Counted from the stretch's first letter, positions 51,893 to 60,265 are shown. The stretch is 64,000 nucleotides of DNA from an uncultured Pelagibacteraceae bacterium (GCA_902609855.1 CACLTL010000001.1:372001-436000); one strand, 5' to 3'. Numbers and translations are program-made. Notes: generated from the letters alone by a model not told the origin.

Positions 51893-52932
51893 TACTTCAT
51901 TATAGATGAAGCAAAATTCCAGTTACAGTCAAAACTTGGGATGTAAGCACCTGATAATGTCACATTTCCGAAGCTTTTTGATAAAACTTTGCACCAGTTG
52001 TCTACTTGTTTTGGTTTTTTATCATAGCTTCCAACTTGTGCTGTTATCACCCCACCTTTTTTAAGAATTCTTTGAAGGCCCTTCATATTTTTTCTGGCCA
52101 GATCTATACAATATTGATCATCATTTAAATCAACAAAAATTTTATCATATTTGGAGTCTTCAATTTCTTTTATGCTTTTAAAAGCATCTCCCCAGAAAGT
52201 TTTAATTTTGTTACTCTTTTTTACTTTAGAGCAAACCTTAGGCAAATGACGATAACAAGCGTCTACTATTTCTGGATCGAGCTCAAACCAATCAATATAA
52301 TTTGAATTGTTTTCTAAACAAGCACGCGCTACACCGCCGTCCCCTCCTCCAATAATGGCTACATTATTATTTTTTTTACTTAAATCATAACTAGATTTAA
52401 AAAAATTTGAGCTATAAATTTTTTCATCTTTTTCTGCTACTTGAATTTCATGATCGATGAATAAAGCATGACCAAACTCTTCGATATCCATAACTTCTAC
52501 GAATTGACCAACTTTAGAAGTAAATTTTTCTAACACATCTTTAACTACATAAAACTTTTTCTGACCTGGCGTACTATAAATATCATCATACAGACCGATA
52601 CTACTTCTATCAAAAGAATTGGTAACTACTCTTTTATGATCAATTTCATTTCTCAATATTTTTAAAGCAACTTTTGGATTTACTTTACCGCAAGTAAAGA
52701 AATCAAAACTAATTACCCCTCTCTCTGGAAAAGTATGAAAACTAAAATGACTCTCCGATAGAAGCGCAACTAATGTAAAACCTTGAGGCTCAAATTTGTG
52801 GGAGGCTACATTTAATATTTCAACTTTTGCAGCTTTTGCTATTTTGTAAATAACTTTTTCGTAAAATTCAGGTGAATAGTCTTTTTTAACACCAAGAAAA
52901 TCTATGGTAATGTGCTCACCAACTTTAATCAT
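51892..52932 (-). CDS. speDE: S-adenosylmethionine decarboxylase-spermidine synthase fusion
   Basis: A 346-residue bifunctional protein. Residues 1-115 are a prokaryotic AdoMet decarboxylase: SESHFSFHTFPERG places the self-cleavage site at Glu60-Ser61 (the serine becomes pyruvoyl), with Cys81 in FFTCGKV. Residues 120-346 are an aminopropyltransferase with IIGGGDGGVARACLE (about 193-207) and FVDLNDDQYC. One chain thus makes decarboxylated SAM and uses it to aminopropylate a diamine, releasing MTA, the substrate of MtnP encoded four genes upstream. Such fusions are known in several phyla, including SAR11. The usual N-terminal part of SpeE is shortened. Confidence 0.92.
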   Translation of the reverse strand: MIKVGEHITIDFLGVKKDYSPEFYEKVIYKIAKAAKVEILNVASHKFEPQGFTLVALLSESHFSFHTFPERGVISFDFFTCGKVNPKVALKILRNEIDHKRVVTNSFDRSSIGLYDDIYSTPGQKKFYVVKDVLEKFTSKVGQFVEVMDIEEFGHALFIDHEIQVAEKDEKIYSSNFFKSSYDLSKKNNNVAIIGGGDGGVARACLENNSNYIDWFELDPEIVDACYRHLPKVCSKVKKSNKIKTFWGDAFKSIKEIEDSKYDKIFVDLNDDQYCIDLARKNMKGLQRILKKGGVITAQVGSYDKKPKQVDNWCKVLSKSFGNVTLSGAYIPSFDCNWNFASSIMK

Positions 52933-52937
52933 AAAAA

Positions 52938-53582
52938 TTACCCTTTTTTATAATTTTTAAATTTTCCTAAGACAATTTTCATTTCTTTTTTTGAAAGAAT
53001 CTTAGGTATACCAATTCTTATGGCATTTATATATTGATGGCAAATATTTTCGATTTCTTGGGCAAGCTCAAAGGTCTTTTCTAAATTTTCTCCAAAAGCA
53101 ACCTGACCGTGATTAGCGATCAAACATGCTGTTCTATTTTTTAGAGCTTTGATAATATTTCTAGAAAGATTTTTTGTTCCAAAAGTTGCGTATTTACTAC
53201 ACTTAATATCTTCACCTCCTGCTACTGCAACCATGTAGTGAAAAGCTGGAATGCTTTTCTGATGAGTAGAAACAGCTGTAGCACAAGTAGAGTGGGCATG
53301 AACTATAGCTTTAGCCTCTTTTTTATTCACATAAATATCTTGATGAAATCTCCACTCTGAAGATGGTTTACCCTTTTTTTTATTATACACACCTTTAAGC
53401 GATACAAAGACAATATCTTTTCGTTTTAAAGAAGAATACTTTCTCCCCGATGGAGTTATATAAAAACCATCAACTCCTTTTTCTTTTGCTCTCGCAGAAA
53501 TATTTCCCGATCTTAAAGCGGATAAATTAGTTATATTTAATTTTTTGGAATATTTTATTACCTCAGCTTTTAATTTACTCAC
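52938..53582 (-). CDS. Class II aldolase, FucA-type (proposed 5-methylthioribulose-1-phosphate aldolase)
   Basis: A 214-residue zinc aldolase resembling L-fuculose-1-phosphate aldolase along its length. Recognisable blocks are SGNISARAKE, YITPSGRKYSSL, PSSEWRFHQDIY with the catalytic Glu, AIVHAHSTCATAVS with two zinc histidines, IPAFHYMVAVAGG, KYATFGTKNLS and CLIANHGQVAFG with the third. MtnB dehydratase is in the same superfamily, but these blocks fit FucA better. Beside mtnA and mtnP the likely substrate is 5-methylthioribulose-1-phosphate, giving DHAP and methylthioacetaldehyde (DHAP shunt). It overlaps mtnA by 4 nt and precedes speDE by 5 nt. Confidence 0.82.
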   Translation of the reverse strand: MSKLKAEVIKYSKKLNITNLSALRSGNISARAKEKGVDGFYITPSGRKYSSLKRKDIVFVSLKGVYNKKKGKPSSEWRFHQDIYVNKKEAKAIVHAHSTCATAVSTHQKSIPAFHYMVAVAGGEDIKCSKYATFGTKNLSRNIIKALKNRTACLIANHGQVAFGENLEKTFELAQEIENICHQYINAIRIGIPKILSKKEMKIVLGKFKNYKKG

Positions 53583-54649
53583 TTAAATAAACCTTTCAAT
53601 CCTTTTTCTGAAGCTTCGCAAATCCCTTTTTCCGTGATTAACCCTGTTACTAGTTTTGCAGGTGTAACGTCAAAAGCTAGATTTAATGACTTACTTTTTC
53701 GTGGGTAAATTCTTATTTTTTTTATTTCATTATTTTCATCTATTCCTTCAACATGTGATAGCTCTTCTGAATTTCTTTCCTCGATAGGAATTTTTCTATG
53801 ATCTTTGATGTTCCAGTCTATAGTTGAGCTTGGTAAAGCTACATAAAAAGGAACATTGTTATCTTTTGCAGATAACGCTTTTAAATATGTTCCAATTTTA
53901 TTACACACATCACCATTTGATAAAGTCCTATCTGTTCCAACTATGCACATGTCAACTTGTCCTCTTTGCATTAAAATACCGCCTGCGTTATCAGTTATTA
54001 CAGTGTTTGAAATTCCTTCTTCATTTAATTCATAAGATGTTAAGTTAGCTCCTTGATTTCTAGGTCTAGTTTCGTCGACCCAAACATGAACTTTAATTCC
54101 TTTTTGATGTGCATGATAAATAGGGGAAGTTGCAGTCCCCCAGTCTATTGTGGCTAACCATCCAGCATTACAATGAGTTAAAATATTTACTGTATCTTTT
54201 TTTGTGTTAGCAATTTCTTCTATTATCTTTAGACCATTTATACCAATATTTTTACAAAATCCTTCATCCTCTTCTTTTATAGCCTTTGCTTCATCTAAAG
54301 CTATTTTCAAAATATCTTTCGCATTAATACCATTTAATTTTTTCATCATTCTATCAACCGCCCACTTAAGATTAATCGCGGTAGGTCTAGAGGCAATTAA
54401 TTCTTCACTAGATTTTTTTAAAAAAGATAGATCATTACTCTCAATTATTGATAAAACTAAACCATAAGCAGCTGTTGCGCCAATTAACGGAGCACCTCTT
54501 ACCTCCATTGTTTTAATTGCATTAATTGAGTCTTTTACTGTTTTTAAATCCTTAATTACAAATTGATGAGGAAGTTTTGTTTGATCTATAATTTTTACTG
54601 AATTATTTTCAAACCAGATTGTTTTATAAGACTTCCCTTCTATTTTCAT
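53579..54649 (-). CDS. mtnA: S-methyl-5-thioribose-1-phosphate isomerase
   Basis: A 356-residue eIF2B-like isomerase. VRGAPLIGATAAYGL (about residues 50-64) is the phosphate-binding RGAPxIG motif. NILTHCNAGWLATIDWGTA (about 154-172) holds the catalytic cysteine, MCIVGTDRTLSNGDVCNKIGTY the catalytic aspartate, and a PxSTID segment follows. It converts methylthioribose-1-phosphate to methylthioribulose-1-phosphate, between MtnP and the aldolase. It overlaps the tautomerase stop by one base and the aldolase start by 4 nt. Confidence 0.94.
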   Translation of the reverse strand: MKIEGKSYKTIWFENNSVKIIDQTKLPHQFVIKDLKTVKDSINAIKTMEVRGAPLIGATAAYGLVLSIIESNDLSFLKKSSEELIASRPTAINLKWAVDRMMKKLNGINAKDILKIALDEAKAIKEEDEGFCKNIGINGLKIIEEIANTKKDTVNILTHCNAGWLATIDWGTATSPIYHAHQKGIKVHVWVDETRPRNQGANLTSYELNEEGISNTVITDNAGGILMQRGQVDMCIVGTDRTLSNGDVCNKIGTYLKALSAKDNNVPFYVALPSSTIDWNIKDHRKIPIEERNSEELSHVEGIDENNEIKKIRIYPRKSKSLNLAFDVTPAKLVTGLITEKGICEASEKGLKGLFK

Positions 54650-55092
54650 TATCTTTTTTCCATTTTTTTCAATCTTTTTTTCAAGCTTGGAGTTAAAGAA
54701 TTAAACCATTTTTTTTCTTGCCCTGATTTAGGTAATACTTCTCCATATTCAATCATTTGATCTGGTAATAAATCCTCCAAATACACCCAGACAAAGTCTT
54801 TTTTCAAGTTAGTATTTTTAATCAATACTTTTCTAAGCCCTAAAATTAATTGTTTTTTAACTTTTGGGGTACGTCCAGCTCTTATTTGACCGTTTAAAAA
54901 AATTTCTTTTGTCTTCACTAATTTACCTCCCATGAAATGAGAATTTTTTTTATTTTTTTGAAATATAACTTGAGCAAAAAAAGAATTTGCACCTGTAAAT
55001 TTACTATGGGTATTCGAAATATCATTAGCTAATGAATTTTTTTGTTTTTGAGATAGATTAAAATTTGAAAATTGAACTATATATGTCGGCAT
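54649..55092 (-). CDS. cis-CaaD-like tautomerase-superfamily protein in the MTA operon
   Basis: A 147-residue protein starting MPTYIVQ, so Pro1 is exposed after Met removal, the hallmark of the tautomerase superfamily. Counted from that proline, His28, Arg70, Arg73 (QIRAGRT), Tyr103 (VWVYLED) and Glu114 (MIEYGEV) sit exactly where cis-3-chloroacrylic acid dehalogenase has its catalytic His28, Arg70, Arg73, Tyr103 and Glu114. LPKSGQEKKWFNSL continues the similarity. cis-CaaD adds water across a 3-substituted acrylate and expels halide. A natural substrate here is unknown; the position between mtnP and mtnA suggests a methylthio compound. Start overlaps nothing; mtnP ends 4 nt upstream. Confidence 0.82.
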   Translation of the reverse strand: MPTYIVQFSNFNLSQKQKNSLANDISNTHSKFTGANSFFAQVIFQKNKKNSHFMGGKLVKTKEIFLNGQIRAGRTPKVKKQLILGLRKVLIKNTNLKKDFVWVYLEDLLPDQMIEYGEVLPKSGQEKKWFNSLTPSLKKRLKKMEKR

Positions 55093-55096
55093 TAAA

Positions 55097-55975
55097 TTAT
55101 TTTTTTTTATTTAAAACTCTTCCAGCGATATTTTTTAATTTCTTTATTGTTTTTTTTGATCTTAATTTTGGATCTGTTATGATTGCAACATCTAAGCAAT
55201 CATTAGCAGGATCTTTGTCTACAGAGAATTTCTTGAAAGTCTTAATAATTTCTTTAATCATATTTTGTGCATTGGCTGCATTTTTCATTAAAGTTTGGAT
55301 TACCATGCTTACATCAACCTCGTCATGATCAGGATGCCAACAATCATAATCCGTTACCATTGCAACTGTGGAATACCTAATTTCTGCTTCTCTTGCCAAT
55401 TTAGCTTCTGGCATATTCGTCATGCCGATTACATCTGCTCCCCAAGTCCTATATAAATTTGACTCTGCTAGTGTAGAAAATTGAGGTCCTTCCATGACTA
55501 AATAGGTGCCTCCAACTTTATGAGCAATATTCAATTTTTTCAGTGCGGCCTCACAACAATTAGAAAGTCCAACACTAGTTGGTTTTGCCATTGAAACATG
55601 GGCAACTATTTCTTGATCAAAAAATGTCTTAACTCTAGAAAATGTTCTGTCTATAAATTGGTCAATTATTACAAATTTTCCTGGTTCTAAATTTTCTTTT
55701 AATGATCCAACAGCAGAAACAGATATAATATCTGTTACTCCGACTTGTTTCATTGCATCAATATTTGCTCTGAAGTTAATATTTGAGGGATTAATTTTAT
55801 GTCCTCTAGAATGTCTAGGAATAAAACATATCTCTTCTTTTTCAAATGAAGCTAACAAAATCTCATCAGATGGTCTTCCCCATGGAGTGTTGATTTTCTT
55901 CCATTTTGATTTTTCAAAACCTTCCATTTTATAAAGCCCACTTCCACCAATTATCCCAAGTTTTCTTTTTTTCAT
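55097..55975 (-). CDS. mtnP: S-methyl-5'-thioadenosine phosphorylase
   Basis: A 292-residue nucleoside phosphorylase (MTAP/PNP family). GIIGGSGLYKMEGFE at the N-terminus and CFIPRHSRGHKINPSNINFRAN bind phosphate and ribose. MEGPQFSTLAESNLYR and VIGMTNMPEAKLAREAEI are MTAP signatures (a Met-Thr before the PE), and TDYDCWH supplies the base-binding aspartate. It splits MTA into adenine and methylthioribose-1-phosphate. It is the first gene of the six-gene operon and is divergent from apt, whose enzyme reuses the adenine. Confidence 0.93.
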   Translation of the reverse strand: MKKRKLGIIGGSGLYKMEGFEKSKWKKINTPWGRPSDEILLASFEKEEICFIPRHSRGHKINPSNINFRANIDAMKQVGVTDIISVSAVGSLKENLEPGKFVIIDQFIDRTFSRVKTFFDQEIVAHVSMAKPTSVGLSNCCEAALKKLNIAHKVGGTYLVMEGPQFSTLAESNLYRTWGADVIGMTNMPEAKLAREAEIRYSTVAMVTDYDCWHPDHDEVDVSMVIQTLMKNAANAQNMIKEIIKTFKKFSVDKDPANDCLDVAIITDPKLRSKKTIKKLKNIAGRVLNKKK

Positions 55976-56018
55976 GATTTAATTATTAATGCTTTTTTGC
56001 TAAAACTTGAAGTTAATT

Positions 56019-56546
56019 ATGGACCTAAAAAAACATATCCGGTCAATCCCAGACTATCCAAAAAAAGGAATTCTTTTTAGAGATATTACTACTTTAATTA
56101 AAAATGCTGAAGCTTTTAAATTTACTAATGATAAGATTATTGAATTAGCTGAAAAAATTGAATTTGACAAAGTAGCAGCCATAGAGTCGAGGGGTTTTGT
56201 ATTTGCCTCAACAATTTCATATGTCTTAAAAAAACCTTTTATTTTATTAAGAAAGAAAAATAAACTGCCGGCAGATGTACACTCTGTAGATTTTGAGCTT
56301 GAGTATGGAAAAGCAACTATAGAAGTTCATAAAGATTCTATTGAAAAAAATGAAAAAATACTTGTTATAGACGATTTGATAGCTACTGGCGGCACAGCTG
56401 AAGCTGCAGCTAAATTAATTGAAATATCAGGCGGTAAGGTTGCTGGTTTTATTTTTGTTATTAATCTCTTTGATTTGCCTGGTAATAATCTACTTAAAAG
56501 TAAAGGTTATAAAACTGAGAGTTTAATCGAGTTTCCTGGCCATTAA
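56019..56546 (+). CDS. apt: Adenine phosphoribosyltransferase
   Basis: I choose the ATG at 56019 (175 residues); a TTG 12 nt upstream is also in frame. DLKKHIRSIPDYPKKGILFRDIT is the APRT N-terminus, AAIESRGFVFAS and VHKDSI follow, and VLVIDDLIATGGTAEAAAKL (about residues 119-138) is the PRPP-binding loop with its acidic pair. It converts adenine to AMP. It is divergent from mtnP with about 43 bp between starts, so the pair can be co-regulated. It overlaps the convergent epimerase by 4 nt. Confidence 0.94.
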   Translation: MDLKKHIRSIPDYPKKGILFRDITTLIKNAEAFKFTNDKIIELAEKIEFDKVAAIESRGFVFASTISYVLKKPFILLRKKNKLPADVHSVDFELEYGKATIEVHKDSIEKNEKILVIDDLIATGGTAEAAAKLIEISGGKVAGFIFVINLFDLPGNNLLKSKGYKTESLIEFPGH

Positions 56547-57427
56547 TTATTTTTATTTAAGAAATCTGAAACATAATCGCTTAATTTTATTTTTCCAAAA
56601 TATTTGTACATTTTATTTGATAAATTTTTATTTATGAGCGCAGAGGCATATCTTTCACCGGGTCTTTTTGGTAAATATTTTACTTTTGTTTTGAACATTT
56701 TTGCAACTTCCAAAAGTGTGTAAGATTTTTTATTAGAGATACTATAGTGCCTGCAAAGATTTTTTTTCCAAGCTAAATAACATATTTTTATAGTGTCATC
56801 TATGTGCGTAAATCTTCTTGATTGAGTACCTGGTTTTACAACAGGTAAAGGTTTCCCTCTTTTGTAATAATCTTCAAATATGCCAATTACTGTGGACATT
56901 TCACCTCTGCATATTTGATGCGGCCCATATACATTGTAAAAATAAATAACTTCGTATTTGAAATTAAACCATTTTTTTAAATTTTCTAGTAATTCTAAAT
57001 TTTTCGATTTTGTAAAAGCGTAAGGAGATAGATTTTTATCTTTCCCTTGATTACCAAGTGATGCAGAAGTAGCTGAATAAACTAATTTAATTTTATTTTT
57101 CAAACAAAAATTAAAAACTGCATTAGAGCCAACCGAATTTGAAGCTATACATTCATTCATCTTCAAAAAGCTTTGATAAATTCTTGCAAATTCTCCGAAA
57201 TGAAAAATTGTTTTAACCGCTCTTGGATTTTTAATAAACTTTGAAATATTTACTGTACTTCCCCTTAAATATTTTACTCTTGAACTCCTAATATGATTTG
57301 ATTTGTTCCCTGAAGAATAGTCGTCAAGGCTTATAATCTTATAGTTTGTTTTATTTAATAATAGTTTGATTAAGTTTGTTCCAACAAATCCAGAGCCTCC
57401 AGTAACGACAACTATATTTTTAGCCAT
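56543..57427 (-). CDS. NAD-dependent epimerase/dehydratase (extended SDR, UDP-hexose 4-epimerase-like)
   Basis: A 294-residue extended SDR. VVVTGGSGFVGTNLIKLLL (residues 5-23) is the Rossmann TGxxGFxG motif and IISLDDYSSGNKSNH follows, as in GalE-type enzymes. YSATSASLGNQGKDKNLSPYAFTKSK holds the serine/threonine and YxxxK catalytic residues, and NVYGPHQICRGEMSTV and PGTQSRRFTHIDDT are substrate-side motifs. It probably interconverts UDP-glucose/galactose-type sugars or their uronic or N-acetyl derivatives. It precedes a GT2 region and faces apt. Confidence 0.85.
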   Translation of the reverse strand: MAKNIVVVTGGSGFVGTNLIKLLLNKTNYKIISLDDYSSGNKSNHIRSSRVKYLRGSTVNISKFIKNPRAVKTIFHFGEFARIYQSFLKMNECIASNSVGSNAVFNFCLKNKIKLVYSATSASLGNQGKDKNLSPYAFTKSKNLELLENLKKWFNFKYEVIYFYNVYGPHQICRGEMSTVIGIFEDYYKRGKPLPVVKPGTQSRRFTHIDDTIKICYLAWKKNLCRHYSISNKKSYTLLEVAKMFKTKVKYLPKRPGERYASALINKNLSNKMYKYFGKIKLSDYVSDFLNKNN

Positions 57428-57458
57428 GTGTTTTAATTATATCTTAACTTAAATCAAA

Positions 57459-58322
57459 TCAATCAAATCTTGGTCTATACCATGATTTTTTATTTATTAA
57501 TGAATTATAAAAACCTGCTGCCCTACAAAAATATATTTTTAATTTGAATCTATCTCTAAGTATAAAGTAAATTAAACATTTGAAGCAAGAATTTATAAAA
57601 CTTGGAAATCCTTTGATGATGGCTAAGCTAAGACCGTAATGTTTTTTTCTATAATAAAATTTAGACCAGCTCCAATGCCAATTTCTTGAAAATTCTAATT
57701 CGCTATTAAATTTTTCATCTACTGCCTTAGCACCCAAATGACTAATAGACGCATTTTTTAATATATAAATCTTTTCACCTCTTTTTTTCATCCTCAGACA
57801 TAAATCATCATTTTCTAAGTACATAAAAATATTTTCATCAAAAAATTTTTCATTAAATTTTAATTTATCCAAAACCATTGAATACCCATCAACTTGATCG
57901 ACTTCGAATAAATCATTTTCTGAATTAATATTTTCTTTGTCCATTTTAAAATTTGGATATTTAGTTTTATCGCTTATGGGACTTAAAATAGCAAAATCTA
58001 ACATTTTTGAAATTTTAAATATTTGATCTAAGGTATCATTTTTTAAAATAGTATCTGGATTTAATATCATAACATATCTTGTCGTACTTTTTTTAATCCC
58101 AATATTATTACCTGTACCCATACCTAAATTTTTTCCAGTAATATAACATTCAATGTTTTTATATTTGCTCTTTAATTTTTGTATAAAATTTTCATTAGAG
58201 GAATTTTCAATTATGATTTTTTTTACTTTAGGATCAATAGAATTTAAACAATTTTCAATAACTTTTTCGCTTTTAATAGTCACTATAACTACCGTTAAAT
58301 TCTCTTTTGTTATCTGCATCAA
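57459..58322 (-). CDS. Glycosyltransferase family 2, rhamnosyltransferase-like
   Basis: A 287-residue GT-A protein. LTVVIVTIKSEKVIENCLNSI starts the fold, IIIENSSNENFI is the base-binding acid region, and NLGMGTGNNIGIKKSTTRYVMILNPDT (about residues 61-87) has the N-x-G-x-x-x-x-N motif and the metal-binding NPDT typical of WbbL-type rhamnosyltransferases. NIFMYLENDDLCLRMKKRG is the catalytic-base region. A dTDP-rhamnose-type gene set (rfbBADC) begins 63 bp away on the other strand, consistent with a rhamnose-like donor. Confidence 0.85.
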   Translation of the reverse strand: MMQITKENLTVVIVTIKSEKVIENCLNSIDPKVKKIIIENSSNENFIQKLKSKYKNIECYITGKNLGMGTGNNIGIKKSTTRYVMILNPDTILKNDTLDQIFKISKMLDFAILSPISDKTKYPNFKMDKENINSENDLFEVDQVDGYSMVLDKLKFNEKFFDENIFMYLENDDLCLRMKKRGEKIYILKNASISHLGAKAVDEKFNSELEFSRNWHWSWSKFYYRKKHYGLSLAIIKGFPSFINSCFKCLIYFILRDRFKLKIYFCRAAGFYNSLINKKSWYRPRFD

Positions 58323-58384
58323 AAAAATGCCTTCATTATGATTGAACGTATACTTACGACCATAAATATTATAAATAATTATAA

Positions 58385-59398
58385 ATGAAAAGGTTTATTG
58401 TAACAGGTGGTTATGGGTTCATCGGCAGCAACCTAATCAGATTGCTTTTAAAAAAAAAGTATAAAGTATTGAATATTGATAACATGTCATATTCTGCTCA
58501 AAAGTATAACCTTAGGAACATTGATAAAAAAAACTATTCATTCAAAAAAACTGATATTAACAATAGGAAAGAATTGATAAAAATACTCAAATCTTTTAAG
58601 CCTAATGGGATTTTTAATTTGGCGGCAGACACACATGTTGATAGATCAATAGATGACTCATTTAATTTTATTAAGAATAATATTCTTGGAGTTTATAATT
58701 TACTAGAAGCTTTAAAAATTTATAAAAATAAAATAAGACTTGTTCATATTTCAACAGATGAAGTATATGGAGATGTGCCTGGAAATAAAAGATCAGATGA
58801 AAAATATCCATATATTCCAAGTTCTCCTTATTCTGCTTCTAAAGCATCATCAGATCATTTAGTTTACTCTTATGTAAGAACTCATAAGATTGATGCGGTT
58901 ATATCTAATTGTTCAAATAATTACGGTCCAAGACAATTTCCTGAAAAATTAATTCCTAAGATGATTTATAATATATTAAATAATAAACCTCTCCCCGTAT
59001 ATGCAAGAGGTAAAAATTCAAGAGAATGGATATATGTGGACGACCACTGTGAAGCATTAATTAAATTGTTCTTTAAAGGTAAAAAGGGAGAAAAATATAA
59101 TATTGGTTCTGGAATAAATTGTAATAATATTTTTATAATTAAAAAAATTTTACAATCATTCCGTAATAAAAAAATTAAGATTGGCAAAAAAGTTAAAATA
59201 AAATTTGTTAAAGATAGACCTGGACACGACTTTAGGTATGCTTTAAATAGCAATAAAACAAAAAGAAAATTAAATTGGAAACCAAAAGTTAATATTACAA
59301 ATGGTATTTCCAAAACTGTTGGCTGGTACTTATCTAATCGTGCTTTTTTTTCAAAAATATCAAAGGAATTATTTGTTAAAAGGTTGGGAAATCAATGA
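58385..59398 (+). CDS. rfbB: dTDP-glucose 4,6-dehydratase
   Basis: A 337-residue extended SDR. FIVTGGYGFIGSNLIRLLL (residues 4-22) binds NAD, and NLAADTHVDRSIDDSF and HISTDEVYGDVPG (T-D-E catalytic triad region) are diagnostic of RmlB. YSASKASSDHLV has the YxxxK pair, and NCSNNYGPRQFPEKLIP completes the signature. It makes dTDP-4-keto-6-deoxyglucose. It starts the plus-strand set rfbB-A-D-C and overlaps rfbA by 4 nt. Confidence 0.95.
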   Translation: MKRFIVTGGYGFIGSNLIRLLLKKKYKVLNIDNMSYSAQKYNLRNIDKKNYSFKKTDINNRKELIKILKSFKPNGIFNLAADTHVDRSIDDSFNFIKNNILGVYNLLEALKIYKNKIRLVHISTDEVYGDVPGNKRSDEKYPYIPSSPYSASKASSDHLVYSYVRTHKIDAVISNCSNNYGPRQFPEKLIPKMIYNILNNKPLPVYARGKNSREWIYVDDHCEALIKLFFKGKKGEKYNIGSGINCNNIFIIKKILQSFRNKKIKIGKKVKIKFVKDRPGHDFRYALNSNKTKRKLNWKPKVNITNGISKTVGWYLSNRAFFSKISKELFVKRLGNQ

Positions 59399-60264
59399 TT
59401 AAAAAAGGAATTATTTTAGCTGGAGGTCACGGAACCAGAATGAGTCCCTTAACCAAAGCAGTTAATAAACAGTTATTACCTATTTATGATAAGCCATTAA
59501 TCTATTACCCTCTATCTATTTTAATGCTTGCTGGCATAAAAGAAGTACTAATAATTGTAAATAAAGGTCAACTTAATCAATTTAAAAAAATACTTAATCA
59601 CGGAAAAAGATTTGGTATCAAAATAAATTATGCTGAACAACAAACTCCAAAAGGCTTGCCTGATGCATTTATTTTAGGAGAAAGATTTATTGGTAAAGAT
59701 AATATTGCTTTAATACTTGGTGATAATTTTTTTTACGGTCAAAGTTTAACCAAAAAGCTTAAAAGTTGCGTCAAAATTAAATCAGGATGCAAAATTGTTC
59801 TTCATCCCGTAAATAAACCAGAGCTATACGGTGTAGCAATTTTAAACAAAAAAAATAAAATTATTTCGCTAAATGAAAAACCTAAAAATTCAAAATCAAA
59901 TCTGGCAGTTACAGGCTTATATTTTTTTGATAATAAAGTGATTAATTATAGTAAATCACTAAAACCATCAAAAAGAAATGAACTAGAAATAATTGATTTA
60001 TTAAATAAGTATAGAAGAGAAAAAAAATTGAGCGCTGAATTCTTGGGGCGTGGAGGTGCTTGGCTGGATACTGGGTCAATAGACGATTTTTATAATACAT
60101 CAGCCTTTGTTTCATCTTTGGAAAACCGTCAGGGTTTGAAGATAGCATGTTTGGAGGAAATAGCTTTAAAATATAGTTGGATTGGTAAAAAACAAATCCA
60201 AGAAGCAATAAATTTTTACGGTAAATGTATTTATTCTGATTATTTAAAAAAATTAATAAAATAA
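59395..60264 (+). CDS. rfbA: Glucose-1-phosphate thymidylyltransferase
   Basis: A 289-residue nucleotidyltransferase matching RmlA in length. GIILAGGHGTRMSPLTKAVNKQLLPIYDKPLIYYPLS has the GxGTRL/M loop and the PxxDKPxIxYPLS signature. ALILGDNFFYGQSL binds the metal and dTTP, ISLNEKPKNSKSNLAVTGLYFFD the sugar, and WLDTGSIDDFYNTSAFV the C-terminal part of the site. It activates glucose-1-phosphate with dTTP, the step before RfbB. It overlaps rfbB by 4 nt and precedes the reductase-like gene by 1 nt. Confidence 0.96.
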   Translation: MIKKGIILAGGHGTRMSPLTKAVNKQLLPIYDKPLIYYPLSILMLAGIKEVLIIVNKGQLNQFKKILNHGKRFGIKINYAEQQTPKGLPDAFILGERFIGKDNIALILGDNFFYGQSLTKKLKSCVKIKSGCKIVLHPVNKPELYGVAILNKKNKIISLNEKPKNSKSNLAVTGLYFFDNKVINYSKSLKPSKRNELEIIDLLNKYRREKKLSAEFLGRGGAWLDTGSIDDFYNTSAFVSSLENRQGLKIACLEEIALKYSWIGKKQIQEAINFYGKCIYSDYLKKLIK

Positions 60265-60265
60265 A

